Shown: one piece after another, positions 58,918 to 64,000 of the stretch
How positions within the stretch are numbered: position 1 is the stretch's first letter
Layout of the letters: each line of letters begins with the position of its first letter
Assembly (NCBI GenBank): GCA_015501055.1
Contig: JADNYV010000136.1
Coordinates: forward strand, 36,234-100,233
Length of the DNA: 64,000 bases
Reading direction: 5' to 3'
From: Mucidula mucida
Lineage: Eukaryota; Basidiomycota; Agaricomycetes; Agaricales; Physalacriaceae
Notes under the pieces: generated by a model
What the model saw: only the letters and a program-made list of their open reading frames with translations
The model's database searches: none
Told to the model about the DNA's origin: nothing
Translations under genes and position numbers: made by a program

Positions 58918-60442
58918 TTACGGATCCATCGGAAGATACTGCTGCGTATCCTCCAAAACGTCGACGTCGGCAGGGATAGATTCGTAATACGGCTCATCCA
59001 TGAACTCGTCGAGCCACTGCACGTCGAGACCCTCAGATCTCAACTTCCGCAGCGTGACCGCAAGAGACTACTTGGCCAGAAAGTCGGACGGATGCTCGTA
59101 GTTCATGTTGGGCTCAGGTTGGAATCGAGCTCTACGAAGACGCAGCGTTCGCAACCTTGTCGAAGCATCATTGCTATCAGACCAACGCGATACCACCAAC
59201 GTCTCCAACGCAGGCCCCTTGAATAGTTGTTCCTGCCCGAGAATCTGGTTTAAGCCAACGAGCTGCAGCTCAACCAATCTTGGAAACGATGGCTTGGCGT
59301 TGGGTCGTACTGTGAGTAGATCGAGGAACGCTGTGAGCTCCTGTTGCCTATACCCAAACGAGAATTTGACCCGCAGAGTATGCACAGTAGCGTCAAGCTT
59401 CGCACAAAGCTGGGCAACAAAGGCGGATGGGATGAACGGCTCTAGATCGATATCCAAAATGCCAATAACAGCTCCGGAGCGCTCAAGCATGCGGCAGAGC
59501 GGCTCAGCCATGTCTGCGCTGACAGTTTTATCCAAGCAAACTTCCGCCATGTGGTGCAGATGGGCCTCCGTCATCAAGAGCGAGATATGTTTGACCTCCG
59601 GGAATCGAAGGTTAACTACCGTGGACGACAGCGTATACACCGCACACTGAGACAACTTCAGGTGGCGAAGGGCGTTAAGCGTAATGCTTCGTGAAGGAGC
59701 TGCCGCTTGAAGGAGCGGAAGATGTGTGAGATGAAGGGTGTGTAGAGCAACCATACGAGGAAGGACGTCAAAGAATTCGATACTGGAGTCAAAGCCGCCA
59801 ACGAATGACATTAAGTTAGACCAAGGAACATCGAAACGAGGGAAGGGAAAGTTCAGGTTGAGATGGCGTAAAGACGCAGGTAATGCAATTGCTGCATGGG
59901 CGAGATGAGGAAGGGTATCGCCGACCCGGGCATTCAGGGATAACGACAACTTCTCTAACCGAGGGAGATAATCGCCGTCGAAGAAGTTGCCAATGATTCG
60001 TCCTTGATCGTAAAACCACGAAGGAGCACTACAGGAAAGCGAACGCCAGCGGATGCAGTGCGAGTGCAACAATCCAAGCGCATCCCGTATGGAATAAATT
60101 GTTTCCCACTCGTAATCTTCCGTGACACGAACGCCGGGAAATAGCAATGTCAAGAGGCTAGCCGTAGGCAATCATAAGGCATTAGATTATGTAGGACATG
60201 TCCGGCCCACTGAATTCGGAGGGGGGAGAGTCGTTCCATGGAGGCATTTCGTCCGCTTTGTCCTTGACTTCTAGGACGATTTTGGACCACAAGAACTTGA
60301 AATCCAACAACACCCTTCTCCACCTCCTACAAACGAGTTGGATGGCAGTCTGCGTGGGGCAACGAGAGCTACGGTTACCCAATGCAAGGCGGAATATTTC
60401 CACCAAGAGTTCGTTGGGAATATTGCCGATTGTTGGCGCCAT
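58918..60442 (-). pseudogene. F-box paralog with three in-frame stops and one frameshift
   Basis: Tandem sister of the gene at 56945-58512. It starts MAPTIGNIPNELLVEIFRLA (60442) and continues AIQLVCRRWRRVLLDFKFLW. At MSYII-stop-CLMIAYG-stop-PLDIAI the in-frame TAA (60182-60184) and TAG (60158-60160) stand where the sister reads YIAQSLRVAHGHPLDI, so the first stop aligns with Gln. One frame shift follows near 60143, then FPGVRVTEDYEWE and an open frame of more than 330 codons (LRHLNLNFPFPRFDVPWSNL, LHTLHLTHLPLLQAAAPS). A third stop, TAG at 59068-59070, interrupts FLAK-stop-SLAVTLRKLRSEGLDV, after which homology runs to PADVDVLEDTQQYLPMDP and a TAA at 58918. The homology on both sides of each stop is unmistakable. 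Confidence 0.85.
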
Positions 60443-60760
60443 GGTGGTGGTCAAGATCAACCTGATTTAAGCGGCGTTATCGACCTGGACCTCTTGTCAA
60501 ATTTTAAGGCTTACTTTCGTCTCCGTCCCGTATAACTGACGAGGAGAATAAATATGAGCGAAGAGATGAGGGTACGAGTCAAGCTTGGCGATCACCGGCC
60601 CGGTGGCTTGCTTCTCCCCATCACCCGCGCAGAACACTCAGGTAGACTAAGGTAGACTCGTTCCAACGAGACTAGCTTTGTAATGGATTCAAGAGGAGGT
60701 AAGCATTCTGGATTCTCGTATGTACGCAACAGTATTGTATCACTATACTTAGAGCCATGT
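60443..60760. other. Short intergenic space
   Basis: About 320 bases between the F-box paralog start and the MYND gene 3' end. Nothing recognised. Confidence 0.3.
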
Positions 60761-62751
60761 TCATTTCTGCAGGTTGAACTCCTTATCCCAAAACTCGACC
60801 CAGTCCATATGGGCTACGAGAATTCTGCGTGTAATGTTAACGCCAGCATTGTCCAACATCACCAGCGCCAGCACATCAACACCAGGTTGTTTACTGTGCG
60901 AGTTGTCCAGTGTCACCTGAAAGGTTCTACCTCCTGCTTTGATCAGCTCATCAGTATCGTCAAGCTTGGTAAAATCAAAACACAATACGAGCACATTCCC
61001 CTTCCGTTCGATTTCGCGTGCACCGCGATGATTGACTAGCGCTCTGTGCAGCTTGAGTTGTAAGAGAACGTGCACTTGTAACACGGAACGATCGAGATAG
61101 GAAAACTGTCGCGAGAGAAGGAACGCTTCTTCCTCGCTTCGAGTAAGCGCAAGGAAGTCTCCAGCTAACCATTTCGCTGGTATATCCCAGTCATCAGTGT
61201 ATTGGGCAGCATAACGTGTTATAGACTTACTGTGAATCTTTTCCGAGCCGTGGCGCAAGCAGAGAGAACGATGTTCCGGCCACGCTTTCTTCTGGCATAG
61301 ACGCGAGCAGTATGTTACTCGCTGGCATCCGCGGCAGCGAAGTTGTTCGGGTCTTGCCATGTCCTTTTGACACTATAGAGGAATAATCAGCACTCGCAGC
61401 TCAATAACCAAAAGACCTTAGCACATACAGAACCGCAATATGCATGCCTGTGTATACAGGCGCGCCAAGCGATTTGACATAAGTCGATGAAGCCAAGAAA
61501 TAAGCTCCATTCCGAAAACGTGTCCCTTTTCGCATTGCAGTTCGGCGAGGCGTGTATGTCCTGCACGTCAAGCGTCTCACACACTGCAAGGAAAATGCGA
61601 AGAACGGGCACAGACAGCAGCGCTGGAGCTAACCGTTGACCTACGAATATAAGGATTGGAGGAGGAGTTTCCTGCTCATCCGTTACAGAGAGCCAACAGC
61701 GGATTAAATTTTGATATAGTCCGTTACGAAGCGCTCGTTTGTACCACGGACAAACGAAAGGGAGGTACACAAGGAGATTGCAGCAGTGATTCAACACCGA
61801 GGCGACTCCTAGTGGATCAAGGTTGTCAACCAGCAGTGAGTTAGCAGCGATCCTGAGCGCTTTTTCGCAGACCGGCAGAAGATATATGTAAGTGCTTGGC
61901 GAATACATCCTTTCAGCTGACCCAAGGGCTTTATCACTTCTCCGAATGATAACCCATAGGAACTGGACTGAAGATCCAATGTGAAGAACAAATCGTTCGT
62001 CGCGGCCATGGACACGCATGTAGCGCTGTAGGCAATCCGAATAGTGCCTCGCAATATCTGAGCAGGCCGAGGTGCTCAAAAGGCGTGCGAGAACACGTTC
62101 TGCAACAGCATCCGAAGGTGCCGCCTGCCACATTTTCATCAACGTGGTAGCATCCGTGCGTCCACTGTACGGCAAGTACAGGCGTGTCATGATCTCGACT
62201 AACCCTGGTGTATCGACAACGGACGTCGACATTTCCCAGGTCAAATGGGCGAAGATGGAGTATAGGACGTGACCGACGTAAAGCTTGGAACTGACGGAGA
62301 AACGAATGGGTTCATCGTCGGGGCGAAGTTTTAGGAATAGAGTCTGACGTGTCTGTACCGTGTTCATGCTGATGGGCATCCGGAGAGTATGGAACCGGTC
62401 GCCAAGCGATGAAAGGTATGTGATCCATTTCCATACGCTAGGCCATGTCTTCTTCGCCGCCTGCATGAGCGACAAAGGCAAGAGAATGTGATTGTCTAGC
62501 CTGAAGTTGTCTGCAACTCGATACAACTCGGAGTATACATGCAGCCCGTCTATCGCAAGGGCAATTTTGGCAACATTGGAGGCGGAGATGGGTCCATCCG
62601 CGACTGCCGGCGGTGAAAGATTATGCAAAGTGGAAAGGAAGCGTAGTAGGAGTGCCCCTTTAACTTGACGAGAGCGTGAAGACTCCTCGGATGGGGATGC
62701 GAGAAAACTCAGAGCGTCAAAAAGTTCCTGCTTGTCCATCGTGTGCGACAT
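60761..62751 (-). CDS. MYND zinc-finger protein
   Basis: About 645 residues. A long N-terminal helical region from MSHTMDKQELFDALSFLASP to WSLFLGFIDLCQIAW precedes a C-terminal MYND zinc finger. The finger is assembled only after splicing of the 56-base intron 61373-61428: YCGS joins CQKDMARPEQLRCRGCQRVT and YCSRLCQKKAWPEHRSLC. This gives the C-x2-C, C-x2-C, C-x3-C, H-x3-C ligand set that binds two zinc ions and mediates protein-protein contacts. A further 150 residues follow (YLDRSVLQVHVLLQLKLHRA, VAHMDWVEFWDKEF) to the stop at 60761. Such proteins are frequent in agaricomycetes and their partners are unknown. Unspliced, each half looks like a separate ORF. No frame break is seen. Confidence 0.82.
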
Positions 62752-63190
62752 CGATGGTCGCGAGCAAGCAGCCCATTGATCTCCGGTCTAGTACCACTTC
62801 ATACAAGTTTATTTGACTTGATCACAAGATTCTTGAATCAAAAGAGCCTGATATTCTGAGCGTGAGGCGCAGCGAGAAGAGAAACAAAAATTTCCATACA
62901 CAATCCGTTCAGTCTGCGATAGAATGGTGGTTACGCTTGTGTTAAGCTGTTAAGCAACTAGCATCGAGATTCGAGGCCGCCGTGCCTCACGTGACGGCAA
63001 TCGGTCCGAAGAGACGGGACCGAGGTTACCGTTCAGCTGGTCTCTTCGCCTCAACATCGCCTGCTACAACGTAGCATACTGTACACAGCGAGCAAGGTTT
63101 CTTCCATCTCGTGTGTATCTCGCGCTGCTTGCTTGGAGTATTTTTCCTCACGTACCACAGCAGCTCTCTCTGAATATTTAGTGAGCCTCT
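62752..63190. promoter_or_regulatory. Intergenic between divergent MYND and F-box genes
   Basis: Holds the upstream regions of the two genes. No motif or small gene recognised. Confidence 0.3.
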
Positions 63191-64000
63191 TGCTAGTTTC
63201 TGGCAAGGCAACGATCTACGCCCAGCTCTGCGTTTCTCGTCTGCTTCATTCCTTCCCCCGACGCGCCATAACGAGCCCTTGTCAGACTTGGTCATCATAG
63301 CTACCATAAATACCCTTCATAGCGCGTCTACTGCTCGCGACCAGTGTCGTGCCCGAGTTGTTGCGCTACGCGACATAGGCCAGGTCGAGAACGACATCAG
63401 CGCTCACAAGGCTACCATGTCACCCATTCGCCGGCTACCTACATAAGTTCTCACCCAAATTTTCCAACATTCCTATACATCAACCGACGATGGGTACGCG
63501 TTCTCGCTCACATCCTTTCACGGCAGCCCATGGGGTATCTCGCATGTCTGTCGTCGATGGAGGGATATCATCATTGAATGCCCAGCGTTATGGTCATCCT
63601 TCTCCATCTGCTTTCCTCACGATATTGCGCATGTGTCTCGCCTATTACCCATTGCCCTCTCACGCACTCAGCAAATTCCTCTCTCCTTCTCGGTTGAACT
63701 TCATAGCAGTTTCAATCCGGAGGCTTCACTGTCAATTTACCGATGTCTTATGGCCCAAGCCCATAGATGGCTTCGCGTTGGCTTGCATTTGGACGAGCTT
63801 CTTGTCTCGGAGCTTCCTTCCGTGCGGGGCCAGCTCGCCTTGTTGCATAGGCTCCATATCAGCCGTCCGGGTAATACGGACTTCAGCTCGATTAACACTC
63901 TGTTCTCCGCGTTGCCAAACTTGAAGCATGTCGAATTGGTTGCGGGAGAACTGCATATATTGGATATCCCATGGTCACAGCTTTCCGTTATCAATATTGG
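63191..64000 (+). pseudogene. F-box protein, partial, with one in-frame TAA
   Basis: The common agaricomycete F-box layout: HNEPLSDLVIIATINTLHS, then ARDQCRARVVALRDIGQVEN (heptad-rich lead-in), ATMSPIRRLPT-stop-VLTQIF, HVCRRWRDIIIECPALWSSF, then a Leu-rich body (LLHRLHISRPGNTDF, LFSALPNLKHVELVAGELHI). The TAA at 63444-63446 sits inside the F-box core, where the family reads LP-EVL-QIF, so a Glu or Gln codon has become a stop. Downstream the frame is open for 184 codons up to the window edge. A spliced start farther upstream is possible because no ATG precedes HNEPL in the same exon; 63417 is the first ATG. If the TAA is real the copy is probably dead. Confidence 0.7.

Overview
The window looks like nuclear DNA of a mushroom-forming basidiomycete (Agaricomycetes). 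Real genes are split by very short GT-AG introns of about 45-75 bases. The gene families are typical of that class: DUF6535 and DUF6534 proteins, runs of F-box paralogs, basidiomycete-only P-loop proteins, an ENA-type cation ATPase, a multi-exon cytochrome P450, a septin and a spliced histone H4. No rRNA, tRNA or CRISPR array was recognised. Coordinates of spliced genes are outer limits, and introns were placed by eye.

Left part (1-26.9 kb). A proteasome beta-subunit gene (PSMB4/PRE4 type) runs off the left edge. It diverges from a conserved gene of unknown function that carries three apparent frameshifts. A repeat-rich stretch with little coding capacity follows (2.9-6.3 kb). Then come a homeodomain-type gene, a DUF6535 gene broken by one TAA codon, one of two related P-loop genes, a histone H4 gene with a shifted C-terminus, an approximately 8.4 kb sacsin-like gene ending in a BTB domain (several frame breaks), and the second P-loop gene.

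Middle (26.9-46.4 kb). This is largely mobile-element territory. It holds a 1.43 kb DNA element with 24-base perfect terminal inverted repeats, an 8-base target duplication and a single basic coiled-coil ORF. It also holds a decayed Ty3/gypsy element whose reverse transcriptase active site reads YLNN, a zinc-finger transposon relic, and a broken multi-pass membrane protein gene. Intact islands are a septin gene and an F-box gene. Next to the F-box gene lies an inverted repeat with two 329-base arms that appear identical. Further on there is a nest of short inverted repeats enclosing a RecQ-like fragment, and F-box debris.

Right part (46.4-64 kb). This part is gene-dense and mostly intact: a P450, a DUF6534 membrane protein convergent with an ENA-type P-type ATPase, an F-box gene, its damaged paralog, a MYND zinc-finger gene, and an F-box gene running off the right edge with an in-frame TAA.

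Cross-window pattern. Most frame breaks cluster in genes of the first 25 kb, while genes to the right of 36 kb are either clean or carry in-frame TAA/TAG codons in F-box paralogs. GC-AG introns with the same GCAAGT donor occur in three unrelated genes (septin, P450, ATPase). The genes do not form one obvious pathway.
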